Origin: an uncultured Campylobacter sp.
Lineage (GTDB): Bacteria; Campylobacterota; Campylobacteria; Campylobacterales; Campylobacteraceae
Length of the DNA: 16,005 nucleotides
Assembly (NCBI RefSeq): GCF_938030815.1
Contig: NZ_CALHII010000212.1
Coordinates: 1 to 16,005 of the forward strand
Direction of reading: 5' to 3'
Each line of letters starts with the position of its first letter. Position 1 is the stretch's first letter. A program made the translations under genes and the position numbers. This document shows positions 6,389 to 13,611 of the stretch, piece by piece. The notes beneath the pieces were generated by a model, which saw nothing but the letters and a program-made list of their open reading frames with translations, did no database searches and was not told where the DNA came from.

Positions 6389-7639
6389 ATGCAAATCCCT
6401 ATCGCATATGGCAAAGACGACCATCTAAATCTAGAGATAAACGAGAAAAATTTGCTCGGCGTTTTTGATCCAAACCCCGTGGCTAAATTTGACGAAACGG
6501 CGCTCATCGCAAAGGCTCTGGCAAATCCGATAAATCAAAAAAGCTTTGACGAGTTTATAGCGGGCGAGCAAAAGATCGTAATCATCGTAAATGACGGCAC
6601 GAGACCTACGCCGACGGCAAAAATTTTAAAGCAAATTTACCCGAAAATTCGCGAGAAAAATAAAATTTTCATCATCGCCACGGGCTGCCATAGAGAGGGC
6701 ACGCAGGAAGAATACGAGATGATCTTCGGCAAAGAAATTTACGCCGAGCTTAACGCCAAAAACGAAGTTCACGATCACGACTCCAAGCATGACGAGATGG
6801 TATTTTTAGGCGAGAGCAAAAACGGCACGCAGATGTATCTAAACAAAATCGTAGCAGAAGCCAAAAAAGTAATCGTCATCGGCTCGGTCGAGCCGCACTA
6901 TTTCGCGGGCTACACGGGCGGTAGAAAGGCCTTTTTGCCGGGCACCGCGTCGTACGAGAGCATCACGCAAAATCACAAGCTCGCCCTAAGCTCCGACGCG
7001 CAGGCGCTGCGCCTAGAGGGCAACCCCGTGCACGAGGATATGATCGATGCGATGAAGGTGCTAGCGCACATCGACGTTTTTTCGATCCAGACGGTGCTTG
7101 ATAGCGAGCACGGCGTGTATTATGCGAGCGCTGGACACCTAAACGACAGCTTTTACGACTGTGTGAAAAAGGCCGACGAGGTCTTTTGCGTAAATATCCC
7201 GCGCAAGGCCGATATCGTGATCTCGGTCGCGCCCTATCCGATGGACGTCGATCTCTACCAAGCGCAAAAAGCCCTAGATAACGGCAAACTAGCACTTGCG
7301 CAGGACGGAATTTTAATAATGGTCGCAAAGTGCCGCACCGGCATCGGACCAAAGCCGTTTTTTGATCTGATGGCCTCCGCAGACACGCCTAAAAAGGTGC
7401 TCGAAAAGATTAGCGCCGGCTTTAAGCTCGGCTATCACAAGGCCGCTAAAATGGCTGAAATATCGCTCTGGGCGCAGACTTGGGCGGTGAGCGATCTAAG
7501 TGATGATGAGATGCGCGCCGTGCATCTAAAACCGTATCACGATCTGCAAAAGGCTGTGGACGACGCGCTCGCGCAAAAGGGCGCGGACGCTAAAATCATC
7601 ATCCTGCCGTTTGGCTCGATGACGGTGCCTAAGGCGTAA
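6389..7639 (+). CDS. larA: Nickel-pincer-dependent LarA-family 2-hydroxyacid racemase/epimerase
   Basis: LarA enzymes invert the C2 hydroxyl of 2-hydroxyacids by hydride transfer through a nickel pincer nucleotide (NPN) cofactor bound to a lysine. This cytosolic 416-residue protein has the normal length and key sites: NDGTRPTP (res 68-75; Arg72), GCHREG (His101), EPHYFAGYTGGRK (His170 and Lys180) and NHKLAL (His196). The spacings His170-Lys180 (10) and His170-His196 (26) equal those of His174, Lys184 and His200 in Lactobacillus plantarum LarA, so the lysine that anchors NPN is present. It is followed at once by larC, larE and larB, so the cell can make the cofactor. The substrate cannot be read from the sequence. 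LarA relatives act on lactate, malate, phenyllactate, 2-hydroxyglutarate and sugar acids; the ttdAB and dcu neighbours point to malate or tartrate rather than lactate. Confidence 0.9.
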   Translation: MQIPIAYGKDDHLNLEINEKNLLGVFDPNPVAKFDETALIAKALANPINQKSFDEFIAGEQKIVIIVNDGTRPTPTAKILKQIYPKIREKNKIFIIATGCHREGTQEEYEMIFGKEIYAELNAKNEVHDHDSKHDEMVFLGESKNGTQMYLNKIVAEAKKVIVIGSVEPHYFAGYTGGRKAFLPGTASYESITQNHKLALSSDAQALRLEGNPVHEDMIDAMKVLAHIDVFSIQTVLDSEHGVYYASAGHLNDSFYDCVKKADEVFCVNIPRKADIVISVAPYPMDVDLYQAQKALDNGKLALAQDGILIMVAKCRTGIGPKPFFDLMASADTPKKVLEKISAGFKLGYHKAAKMAEISLWAQTWAVSDLSDDEMRAVHLKPYHDLQKAVDDALAQKGADAKIIILPFGSMTVPKA

Positions 7640-7641
7640 TT

Positions 7642-8877
7642 TTGGCTAAAATTTTATATTACGACGCGAGCTGCGGCATCAGCGGCGATATGAACTTGGC
7701 CGCGCTGGTGGGGCTTGGCGTGGATTTTGGTTATCTTTGCGCCGAGCTAGAGAAGTTAAATTTAGACGGCGAATTTAAGCTGGAGCGCAAAAATGTGCTA
7801 AAAAACGGCATCGCCGCTACTAAAATCGACGTCGTGCCGCTAAAATCCAAGCCTCACGCCAGAAGCTACGCGGGTATCAGGCAAATTTTAGAGAGTTCAA
7901 ATTTAAGCCGGAACTGCAAGCAAAGAGCGGGCGCGATATTTCGCACGATCGCGCAGGCCGAAGCCAAAGTGCACGGCACAGACGTAGAGCAGGTGCATTT
8001 CCACGAGCTCGGCGCGATAGATAGTATCGCGGACATCGCGGGCGCGGCGATCTGTCTTGAATATCTTTTTGAAAAACTCGGCGTCTCGCGCGTGCTAAGC
8101 TCCAAAATCGAGCTCGGCGGCGGCGTAGCGATCTGCGATCACGGCGCGCTTAGCGTGCCTGCGCCAGCCGTTTGCGAAATTTTAAAAGGCGTGCCCGTAA
8201 GCCTAGGACGCGTAAATTTCGAGATGACTACGCCCACGGGAGCGGCGATCTTAAAGGCCTGCGCGGACGAGTTTACGGACGGCGCGAGCTTTAAAATCGA
8301 AAAGATCGGCTACGGCGCTGGCGGCAAAGACGCAGCGGACTTTGCAAACGTGCTTCGAGCGATGATCTGTGAGGCGGACGAGGATTTAGACGATCAAAAT
8401 TTAGCCGCGCGCCCTGGCTACGGCGAGGTTTGCAAGCAGATTTTAATCTCCACGAACATCGACGATATGGACGCCGAGAGCTTCGCGCTTGCGTGCGAAA
8501 TTTTGCGAGATAGCGGCGCGCTGGACGTGTTTAGCCGCTCTATTTTTATGAAAAAGGGGCGCATGGGTTTTGAGCTAAACGCGCTGTGCCGCAAGCAGGA
8601 CGCGCAAAATTTAAAGGATCTGATATTTACGCACACGACGGCGATCGGCGTTCGCGAGATAGAGGTTGCTAAAACCGAGCTAAAGCGCGACTTTGCGCGG
8701 GTGCAGACGAAATTCGGCGAGATAGGGCTTAAGATTTCTGGCACCTGCCAAACGCAAAAAATAAAGCCCGAATTTGAAGACTGCAAGGCCGCGGCGCTCG
8801 CGCACGACACGACGATCGAGCGGGTGCGAAAAGAGGCGCTAAAAATCTATGACGAAACTAGAAAAACTAAAGGCTGA
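7642..8877 (+). CDS. larC: LarC, nickel insertion (CTP-dependent cyclometallase) for the NPN cofactor
   Basis: LarC inserts nickel into the pyridinium bis-thiocarboxylate mononucleotide to finish the NPN cofactor, using CTP. Family motifs seen: ILYYDASCGISGDMNLAALV at the N-terminus (res 4-23), VHFHELGAIDSIADIAGAA (118-136), MTTPTGAAILKA (195-206) and STNIDDMDAE (270-279) at the start of the C-terminal domain. At 411 residues it is one continuous frame covering both the LarC1 and LarC2 parts, unlike L. plantarum, where a programmed frameshift joins them. The start is TTG at 7642, two bases after the larA stop; it gives the expected N-terminus, and no earlier start fits. Translational coupling to larA is likely. 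Confidence 0.9.
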   Translation: MAKILYYDASCGISGDMNLAALVGLGVDFGYLCAELEKLNLDGEFKLERKNVLKNGIAATKIDVVPLKSKPHARSYAGIRQILESSNLSRNCKQRAGAIFRTIAQAEAKVHGTDVEQVHFHELGAIDSIADIAGAAICLEYLFEKLGVSRVLSSKIELGGGVAICDHGALSVPAPAVCEILKGVPVSLGRVNFEMTTPTGAAILKACADEFTDGASFKIEKIGYGAGGKDAADFANVLRAMICEADEDLDDQNLAARPGYGEVCKQILISTNIDDMDAESFALACEILRDSGALDVFSRSIFMKKGRMGFELNALCRKQDAQNLKDLIFTHTTAIGVREIEVAKTELKRDFARVQTKFGEIGLKISGTCQTQKIKPEFEDCKAAALAHDTTIERVRKEALKIYDETRKTKG

Positions 8878-9631
8878 TCTGCGCGGGCTGGGCGAACTCG
8901 CGGTCGCATTTAGCGGCGGCGCGGACAGCTCGCTGCTGCTGCGTGCGGCGCACGACGCGCTGGGTGCACGAGCGATCGGCATAACGATAAGATCGCCCTA
9001 CATGTCCTCGCGTGAGATCGCCGAAGCCGTGGAATTTGCTAGATTTTACGGCATCCGCCACGAAATTTTAGAACTAGGCGTCGCAGAGGGGATCAAAAAT
9101 AACCCCGAAAACCGCTGCTATCTGTGCAAAAAGGCGGTGTTTTCGCGCCTAATCGAGCGCGCCCGTGAGCTTGGTTTTAGCCGCGTCGCAGACGGCACGA
9201 ACCGAGACGATCTGGGCGAACACCGCCCGGGGCTAAAAGCAAAAGAGGAGCTGGGCGTGCTCTCGCCGCTGATAAATTTAACCAAATCAGATATCCGCGA
9301 GCTATCGCGCGAGCTGGGCTTACCCACCGCCGAAAAGCCCGGCTACGCGTGCTTGCTAACGCGCCTGCCGCACGGGCGCGAGATCGATGAGAGCGAGCTA
9401 AATTTGATCGAAGCTGCGGAAAATCTACTCATCGCAAGCGGTTACACAAACGTCCGCGCGCGATGCGACCGAAAAAATATAAAGCTGCAAATGCCCTTTT
9501 CTAGCATGCGGGACTTCCTAAACGACGCGAAATTTAAAAGCGTCGTTAGGCGGCTCACGATGCTGGGCGCAGCGGATGTGACGCTTGATCTAAAGGGGCT
9601 TAGAGAGGATGTTTTGTATGAGAGAGGATGA
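8849..9631 (+). CDS. larE: LarE, ATP-dependent sulfur transferase for the NPN cofactor, three-cysteine type
   Basis: LarE adenylates the carboxylates of pyridinium biscarboxylate mononucleotide and replaces them with thiocarboxylates. This 260-residue PP-loop protein has the ATP-binding signature AFSGGADSSLLL (res 20-31), NPENRCYLCKK (85-95) and KPGYACLLTRLPHG (163-176). Cys168 corresponds to the sulfur-donating Cys176 of L. plantarum LarE, which is destroyed once per reaction. Here Cys90 and Cys93 (CxxC) are also present; LarE proteins with three such cysteines bind a [4Fe-4S] cluster and can carry sulfur on the cluster instead of being sacrificed. I infer the cluster type for this anaerobe. 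The start overlaps the end of larC by 29 bases, indicating coupled translation. Confidence 0.9.
   Translation: MTKLEKLKADLRGLGELAVAFSGGADSSLLLRAAHDALGARAIGITIRSPYMSSREIAEAVEFARFYGIRHEILELGVAEGIKNNPENRCYLCKKAVFSRLIERARELGFSRVADGTNRDDLGEHRPGLKAKEELGVLSPLINLTKSDIRELSRELGLPTAEKPGYACLLTRLPHGREIDESELNLIEAAENLLIASGYTNVRARCDRKNIKLQMPFSSMRDFLNDAKFKSVVRRLTMLGAADVTLDLKGLREDVLYERG
9602..9608 (+). promoter_or_regulatory. Ribosome binding site that decides the larB start
   Basis: AGAGAGG lies 9 bases before the ATG at 9618 but directly abuts the alternative ATG at 9609, so 9618 is preferred. Confidence 0.55.
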
Positions 9632-10364
9632 AATTTTAGAGCTTTTCGCGGGGGTAAAAAGCGGCCGCGTGAGCGAGCAAGAGGCGCTAAAATACCTGAA
9701 AAACTACCCCTATGAGGACGTGGGCTGCGCCAAGATCGACACTCAGCGCGCATTGCGAAACGGCGCAGGCGAGGTGATCTACGGCGAGGGCAAGACCGAT
9801 GATGAAATTTTACGTATCGCTGGTGCGATCGGCGCGAGAGGGCAAAATATCCTGATCACGCGCACGAACGAGCGGGTTTTTGGGCTGGTGCGCGAGGCGT
9901 TACCGCAGGCGGAGTTTAACGCTCGCGGCCGCGTCATCAGCGTCAAATTTAAAGAGCCCGCGCTCACGCAAAGCTACATCGCGATAGTCTCTGCCGGCAC
10001 CGCCGACGGCGCGGTCGTGGAGGAGGCGTACGAGACGGCGAGATTTCTAGGCAACGACGTGCGCAAATTTAGCGACGTGGGCGTGGCTGGGCTGCACAGG
10101 CTGATCGCAAATTTAGAGCAGATACGTGGCGCAAAGGTCGTGATCGCAGTGGCGGGCATGGAGGGTGCGCTAGCTAGCGTGCTAGCAGGCCTTGTGAGCG
10201 TGCCGGTGATCGCAGTGCCCACCAGCGTGGGACACGGAGCGAGCTTTGGCGGGCTGGCGGCGCTGTTAGCGATGCTAAACAGCTGCGCAAACGGCGTGAG
10301 CGTCGTAAATATCGACAACGGATTCGGCGCCGCGTATAACGCGAGCCTGGTAAATCATCTCTAA
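9618..10364 (+). CDS. larB: LarB, NaAD carboxylase/hydrolase, first step of NPN cofactor synthesis
   Basis: LarB carboxylates the pyridinium ring of nicotinic acid adenine dinucleotide and releases AMP, giving the substrate of LarE. The protein (248 residues from ATG 9618; 251 from ATG 9609) has a helical N-terminal part with YEDVGCAKIDTQRALRNGAG and EVIYGEGKT, then a PurE-like domain with AVAGMEGALASVLAGL, VPVIAVPTSVGHGASFGG and VVNIDNGFGAAY. These are typical for LarB; the common PTSVGYG is PTSVGHG here. The gene overlaps larE by 14 bases, the tightest coupling in the operon. The order larA-C-E-B gives one racemase plus every cofactor enzyme; no nickel transporter is visible in the window. 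Confidence 0.9.
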   Translation: MREDEILELFAGVKSGRVSEQEALKYLKNYPYEDVGCAKIDTQRALRNGAGEVIYGEGKTDDEILRIAGAIGARGQNILITRTNERVFGLVREALPQAEFNARGRVISVKFKEPALTQSYIAIVSAGTADGAVVEEAYETARFLGNDVRKFSDVGVAGLHRLIANLEQIRGAKVVIAVAGMEGALASVLAGLVSVPVIAVPTSVGHGASFGGLAALLAMLNSCANGVSVVNIDNGFGAAYNASLVNHL

Positions 10365-10469
10365 ATTTTAAATAGAATTTGTAAGGGGTAAAATTGAGAG
10401 AGGATACGAAAAAAAGCAGTACTTCCGCCTACGGACGCATCTAGAAGTGAGTATTGTTGGGATGCTAGA
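10365..10469 (+). other. Short gap between larB and the ankyrin gene with two tiny possible ORFs
   Basis: A TTG-started 16-codon frame at 10394-10444 follows an AAGGGG-like site. A GTG-started 8-codon frame at 10447-10473 ends in a TGA that overlaps the ATG of the next gene (ATGA). They may be a coupling leader or chance frames; nothing else is seen here. Confidence 0.25.
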
Positions 10470-11708
10470 ATGAACTGGGCGATGATGGGTATTGCTATTT
10501 TAGCATTTGAAATTTTTATCGCAATTTACGTCAAAAGCGGCTTCATACGCTACTATCTAGGCGATGTGCTAGCCGCAGCGATGCTTTATGCATTTGGGCG
10601 AGCCGCGTTCAGACTACCGCCTAAAGCTTTAGCGCTCGCGGTCTTTGCTCTCTCGCTAGTTATCGAAATCGCACAATATTTTAAAGTGCTTGAAATTTTA
10701 GGCGTCCAAAATTCTATATTGCGGATAATTTTTGGTGGAACATTCGATTGGACGGACATCATCTGCTACGCGATAGGCTGTGTTTTAGCTTACGTATCTG
10801 AAAGTATCATTTATGATAAGGCGCGACTATGGAGGCGTAAAAGGTTGCCTAAAAATTTTAATGAAATTTTGCAAAGCGGCGATGAAGAAAAGATCAAAGC
10901 GGTATTTCAAGCCCTCGATATAAATGCGACTGACAAAGACGGCAACACGATACTTCATATGCTACATGCGGACAAAGATATCAAGAAAAAAGACCCAAAC
11001 TCACCCTATGTGTATATGGGCGCAAATTTAATCGAATGGATCATCATGCAAGGCGGCGACATAAACGCTAAAAATAAAAAGGGCGAGACGCCCCTTAGAA
11101 ATTTTATGTGGTATGTATATAAAAATTTACAACCGTATCAAAAGTTAATAATCGTAGGCAATCAAGGTTATGCTTCTTCGGTATATGTAGAACAAGTAAA
11201 TGAAGTCGTTAATATCGATTTTGGAATAATGTATAACTATATATACAATCTTCTACCTAAAAAATCGCAAATTTATATTTGGCGGCGCTTCGGCAAAAAA
11301 TTAGAATATCTATATGTGCCCGAGTATCCAACGGATATGGAAAAATACGATCCGCAAGAATACAGTAAATTTACCTATGATTTTTGGATGAAATTCTTAA
11401 GGCAAAAAGATAGCGTGCAGTATAAAATGATACATGCGGTTACTAATTTATATTGGCATTGGGACTATAACGGGGAATACGGAAGTTGGATTTTATGGGA
11501 TGACGATTATACCGATGAAGCTGCCGTCGAAATCAAAAAATATTTTAAGCTAGGCAATAGGCTAGATGAGCTAAATGACGACGTGCTTGATAAGATGTTT
11601 TATAATTTAAGGAAAAGCTGGCATGCCGAAGATGTAGGTAAGCTTAGATACCTGTTCGTGCTTTGGCTGCTTAAAAACCCCGAGCCGTTTTTCGAGGATG
11701 AAATTTAA
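10470..11708 (+). CDS. Membrane protein: DUF2809 domain fused to ankyrin-like repeats and an unknown C-terminal region
   Basis: Function unknown. Residues 1-112 form a four-helix membrane domain with the DUF2809 pattern: YYLGDVLAAAMLYAFGRA (28-45), LALAVFALSLVIEIAQYF (54-71) and IIFGGTFDWTDIICYAIGCV (86-105). A basic stop-transfer stretch (ARLWRRKRLPK) follows. Residues about 130-215 look like two or three ankyrin repeats, with DINATDKDGNTILHML (150-165) and GGDINAKNKKGETPLRNF (195-212). Residues about 215-412 are Tyr/Trp-rich, not recognised, and probably cytosolic. From about 10850 to 11700 the DNA is clearly more AT-rich and uses more A/T-ending codons than lar and ttd around it, suggesting separate acquisition. 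The start ATG overlaps a tiny upstream frame; the ribosome site is weak. The gene ends inside the ribosome site of ttdA, so the two are likely on one transcript. Confidence 0.7.
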   Translation: MNWAMMGIAILAFEIFIAIYVKSGFIRYYLGDVLAAAMLYAFGRAAFRLPPKALALAVFALSLVIEIAQYFKVLEILGVQNSILRIIFGGTFDWTDIICYAIGCVLAYVSESIIYDKARLWRRKRLPKNFNEILQSGDEEKIKAVFQALDINATDKDGNTILHMLHADKDIKKKDPNSPYVYMGANLIEWIIMQGGDINAKNKKGETPLRNFMWYVYKNLQPYQKLIIVGNQGYASSVYVEQVNEVVNIDFGIMYNYIYNLLPKKSQIYIWRRFGKKLEYLYVPEYPTDMEKYDPQEYSKFTYDFWMKFLRQKDSVQYKMIHAVTNLYWHWDYNGEYGSWILWDDDYTDEAAVEIKKYFKLGNRLDELNDDVLDKMFYNLRKSWHAEDVGKLRYLFVLWLLKNPEPFFEDEI

Positions 11709-11714
11709 AAGGAG
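11707..11714 (+). promoter_or_regulatory. Ribosome binding site of ttdA
   Basis: AAAAGGAG overlaps the stop codon of the preceding gene and lies 5 bases before the ATG at 11720. Confidence 0.75.
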
Positions 11715-11719
11715 AAGCG

Positions 11720-12619
11720 ATGGATAAACAAAAAGCCGTTCAAAAGATGACCGAGGTTATGGCGAAATTCGTCGGCTACACGGGCAAGGTACTGCCCGAC
11801 GACGTGACGGCGAAGCTAAGCGAGCTCGCCGAGCGCGAGACGCAGCCGTTAGCGAGAGAGATCTACAAAACGATGTTTGAAAACCAGCGCCTAGCTAAGC
11901 AGCTAGACCGTCCGTCCTGCCAGGATACGGGCGTGATCCAGCTTTTCGTGCGTTGCGGCGCGAACTTCCCGCTCATCGGCGAGCTTGAGGAGTTACTGCG
12001 AGAGGCCGTACTGCGGGCGACACGAGAGGCTCCGTTGCGCCACAACAGCGTCGAGACGTTTGACGAGTACAATACCGGTAAAAACGTCGGCAAGGGCACG
12101 CCGAGCGTCTTTTGGGAGATCGTGCCGGATAGCGGCGAGTGCGAGATACACACCTACATGGCGGGCGGCGGCTGTAGCCTGCCCGGCAAGGCAACCGTGC
12201 TGATGCCCGGCATGGGCTACGAAGGGGTCGTGAAATTCGTCATGGACATAATGACCAGCTACGGCATAAACGCCTGTCCGCCGCTGCTAGTTGGCGTAGG
12301 CGTAGGCACCTCGATCGACGTGGCGTCGCTGCTATCTAAAAAAGCGCTGATGAGGCCGCTTGGCTCGCGTAACCAAAACGAACGCGCCGCGCTAACCGAA
12401 AAGCTGCTCGAAGAGGGCATCAATAAAATCGGCCTGGGCCCGCAGGGCATGAGCGGCGCAAGCTCCGTGATGGGCGTGCATATCGAAAACTGCGCCCGCC
12501 ACCCCAGCGTCATCGCCGTCGCCGTAAACGTGGGCTGCTGGTCGCACCGCAAAGGCCACATCGTCTGGGACGCGGGGCTAAGCTTTGCCGTAAAATCGCA
12601 CAAGGAGTTCGCGCTATGA
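11720..12619 (+). CDS. ttdA: L(+)-tartrate dehydratase alpha subunit (class I fumarase family)
   Basis: TtdA with TtdB forms an oxygen-sensitive [4Fe-4S] dehydratase that turns L-tartrate into oxaloacetate; relatives hydrate fumarate to malate. At 299 residues it matches E. coli TtdA (303) nearly end to end from memory: RPSCQDTGVIQLFV, APLRHNSVETFDEYNTGKN, YMAGGGCSLPGKATVLMP, YEGVVKFVMDI, NACPPLLVGVGVGTS and GPQGMSGASSVMGVHIENCA. Likely cluster ligands are Cys67 (CQDTG), Cys186 (ACPP) and Cys273 (GCWSHR). The 67-186 spacing of 119 equals that of Cys105-Cys224 in E. coli FumA. It overlaps ttdB by 4 bases (ATGA). Similarity is to TtdA rather than FumA, but fumarase activity cannot be excluded by sequence alone. 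Confidence 0.85.
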   Translation: MDKQKAVQKMTEVMAKFVGYTGKVLPDDVTAKLSELAERETQPLAREIYKTMFENQRLAKQLDRPSCQDTGVIQLFVRCGANFPLIGELEELLREAVLRATREAPLRHNSVETFDEYNTGKNVGKGTPSVFWEIVPDSGECEIHTYMAGGGCSLPGKATVLMPGMGYEGVVKFVMDIMTSYGINACPPLLVGVGVGTSIDVASLLSKKALMRPLGSRNQNERAALTEKLLEEGINKIGLGPQGMSGASSVMGVHIENCARHPSVIAVAVNVGCWSHRKGHIVWDAGLSFAVKSHKEFAL

Positions 12620-13227
12620 GTAAGAAAATTTTAACCACGCCGATCAAGGCCGAGAATCTGGCCGACATCAAAATCGGCGACGTCATATACCTCAGCGGAC
12701 ACATCGTCACCTGCCGCGACGTGCCGCACAGACGCGTCGTAGAGGAGGGCCGCGAGCTACCGCTTGATATCAGAGGCGGCGCGATCCTGCACGCGGGGCC
12801 GATCATCAGAAAAACGGGCGAAAAAAGCTTTGAGATGGTTTCGGTCGGACCTACGACTAGCATGCGGATGGAGAAATTTGAGCGCGAATTTATCGCTAAA
12901 ACGGGCGTGCGCCTCATTGTCGGCAAAGGCGGCATGGGCGAGGGCACGATGAGCGGCTGCAAGGAATTTGGAGCAATACACTGCGTATTTCCTGCGGGCT
13001 GCGCGGTGGTCGCCGCGACGCAGGTTGAGCAGATCGAGAGCGCGGACTGGACGGAGCTTGGGATGCCTGAGACGCTGTGGAAGTGCCGCGTGAAGGAGTT
13101 TGGTCCGCTCATCGTCTCGATCGACGCGCACGGAAACAATCTTTTCGAGCAAAACAAGGTCAAATTTAACGAGAAAAAGGACGCGGCGCTAGCTGAAATT
13201 TTACCGCAGGTAGGGTTTATAAAGTAG
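12616..13227 (+). CDS. ttdB: L(+)-tartrate dehydratase beta subunit
   Basis: Swivelling beta-domain partner of TtdA, carrying active-site residues. The 203-residue length is as in E. coli TtdB (201), and the sequences agree strongly: KKILTTPIKAENLADIKIGD, LSGHIVTCRDVPHRR, HAGPIIRK, EMVSVGPTTSMRMEKFEREF, GKGGMGEGT, FPAGCAVVAATQVEQIE, ELGMPETLWKCRVKEFGPL and SIDAHGNNLFEQN. Thr81 and Arg84 (TTSMRM) and Lys104 (GKGGM) correspond to residues that bind substrate in class I fumarases. Translation is coupled to ttdA by the ATGA overlap. No ttdT antiporter follows; the DcuB-like carrier upstream may fill that role. It is the last gene of the plus-strand cluster. Confidence 0.87.
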   Translation: MSKKILTTPIKAENLADIKIGDVIYLSGHIVTCRDVPHRRVVEEGRELPLDIRGGAILHAGPIIRKTGEKSFEMVSVGPTTSMRMEKFEREFIAKTGVRLIVGKGGMGEGTMSGCKEFGAIHCVFPAGCAVVAATQVEQIESADWTELGMPETLWKCRVKEFGPLIVSIDAHGNNLFEQNKVKFNEKKDAALAEILPQVGFIK

Positions 13228-13524
13228 TTAAAATTTGGTGGCCCCCGCTTTAAATTCTACGTCTTAAATTCTTACGCACTGTCGCTAAATTTTAAAATTT
13301 AGCGCTCTAGCGAGGGGCAAATTTTAAGAGCTTTGGGTGGATAGCGCGGATGATCAATAAAGCAGGCAGCGGGGCTAGGCGCGAGATTAAATTTTATCTG
13401 CAAATTTAGCTGGTCGCGAGGGATAAATTTTAAAAATTTAGACCCATAGAACTGCCGTTTTAAAGCGCCGACTAAAAGCGCACGCTAATCTCGCCGAAGC
13501 TCTTTCGTAAATTTAGCCTACGCG
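13228..13524. other. AT-rich non-coding spacer between convergent Campylobacter genes
   Basis: This stretch of about 297 bases lies between the ttdB stop and the stop of an opposing gene fragment. It has several AAATTTTAAAATTT-like tracts, typical of Campylobacter spacers, and one perfect palindrome listed separately. No frame with a start signal, tRNA-like fold or repeat array was seen. Confidence 0.55.
13283..13304. terminator. Perfect 22-base palindrome, possible bidirectional terminator
   Basis: Arms CGCTAAATTTT and AAAATTTAGCG meet without a loop at 13293/13294. It lies 56 bases after ttdB and between convergent genes, a natural place for a two-way terminator. It could also be a protein-binding operator, but no promoter is next to it. 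Confidence 0.45.
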
Positions 13525-13611
13525 CTATTTTTTCTGCGCGAATTTCACGCTTGCGTAGAGGTGGCTTGCAAGCCCTAGCGTGCCCAGTATCGCGCCCGCT
13601 TCTCCTATGTG
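13525..13611 (-). pseudogene. 3'-terminal fragment of an unidentified Campylobacter gene (cut by junction)
   Basis: Read on the minus strand in a different frame from fetB, the last 28 codons before TAG at 13525 give HIGEAGAILGTLGLASHLYA followed by a short basic end (KFAQKK). It looks like the final membrane helix of an inner-membrane protein. The rest of the gene was lost at the junction with the Bacteroidota sequence. The fetB frame read through this segment gives a non-homologous, Arg-rich tail, which supports this reading. The protein is not identified. Confidence 0.5.

Noticed and set aside
9619..10405. Shared 11-mer TGAGAGAGGAT at 9619-9629 and 10395-10405
   Set aside because: Short, purine-rich and probably chance; no flanking features suggest duplication or recombination of larB.
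12757..13163. Minus-strand open frames opposite ttdB
   Set aside because: Antisense shadows; ttdB on the plus strand matches its family over its full length.
13228..13524. CRISPR or repeat array in the AT-rich spacer
   Set aside because: AAATTT tracts recur but without constant length or spacing, as is usual in Campylobacter spacers.
13472..13611. Arg-rich C-terminal tail as a real new FetB domain
   Set aside because: The bases read better in another frame as the end of a Campylobacter membrane protein, and FetB proteins do not end like this.
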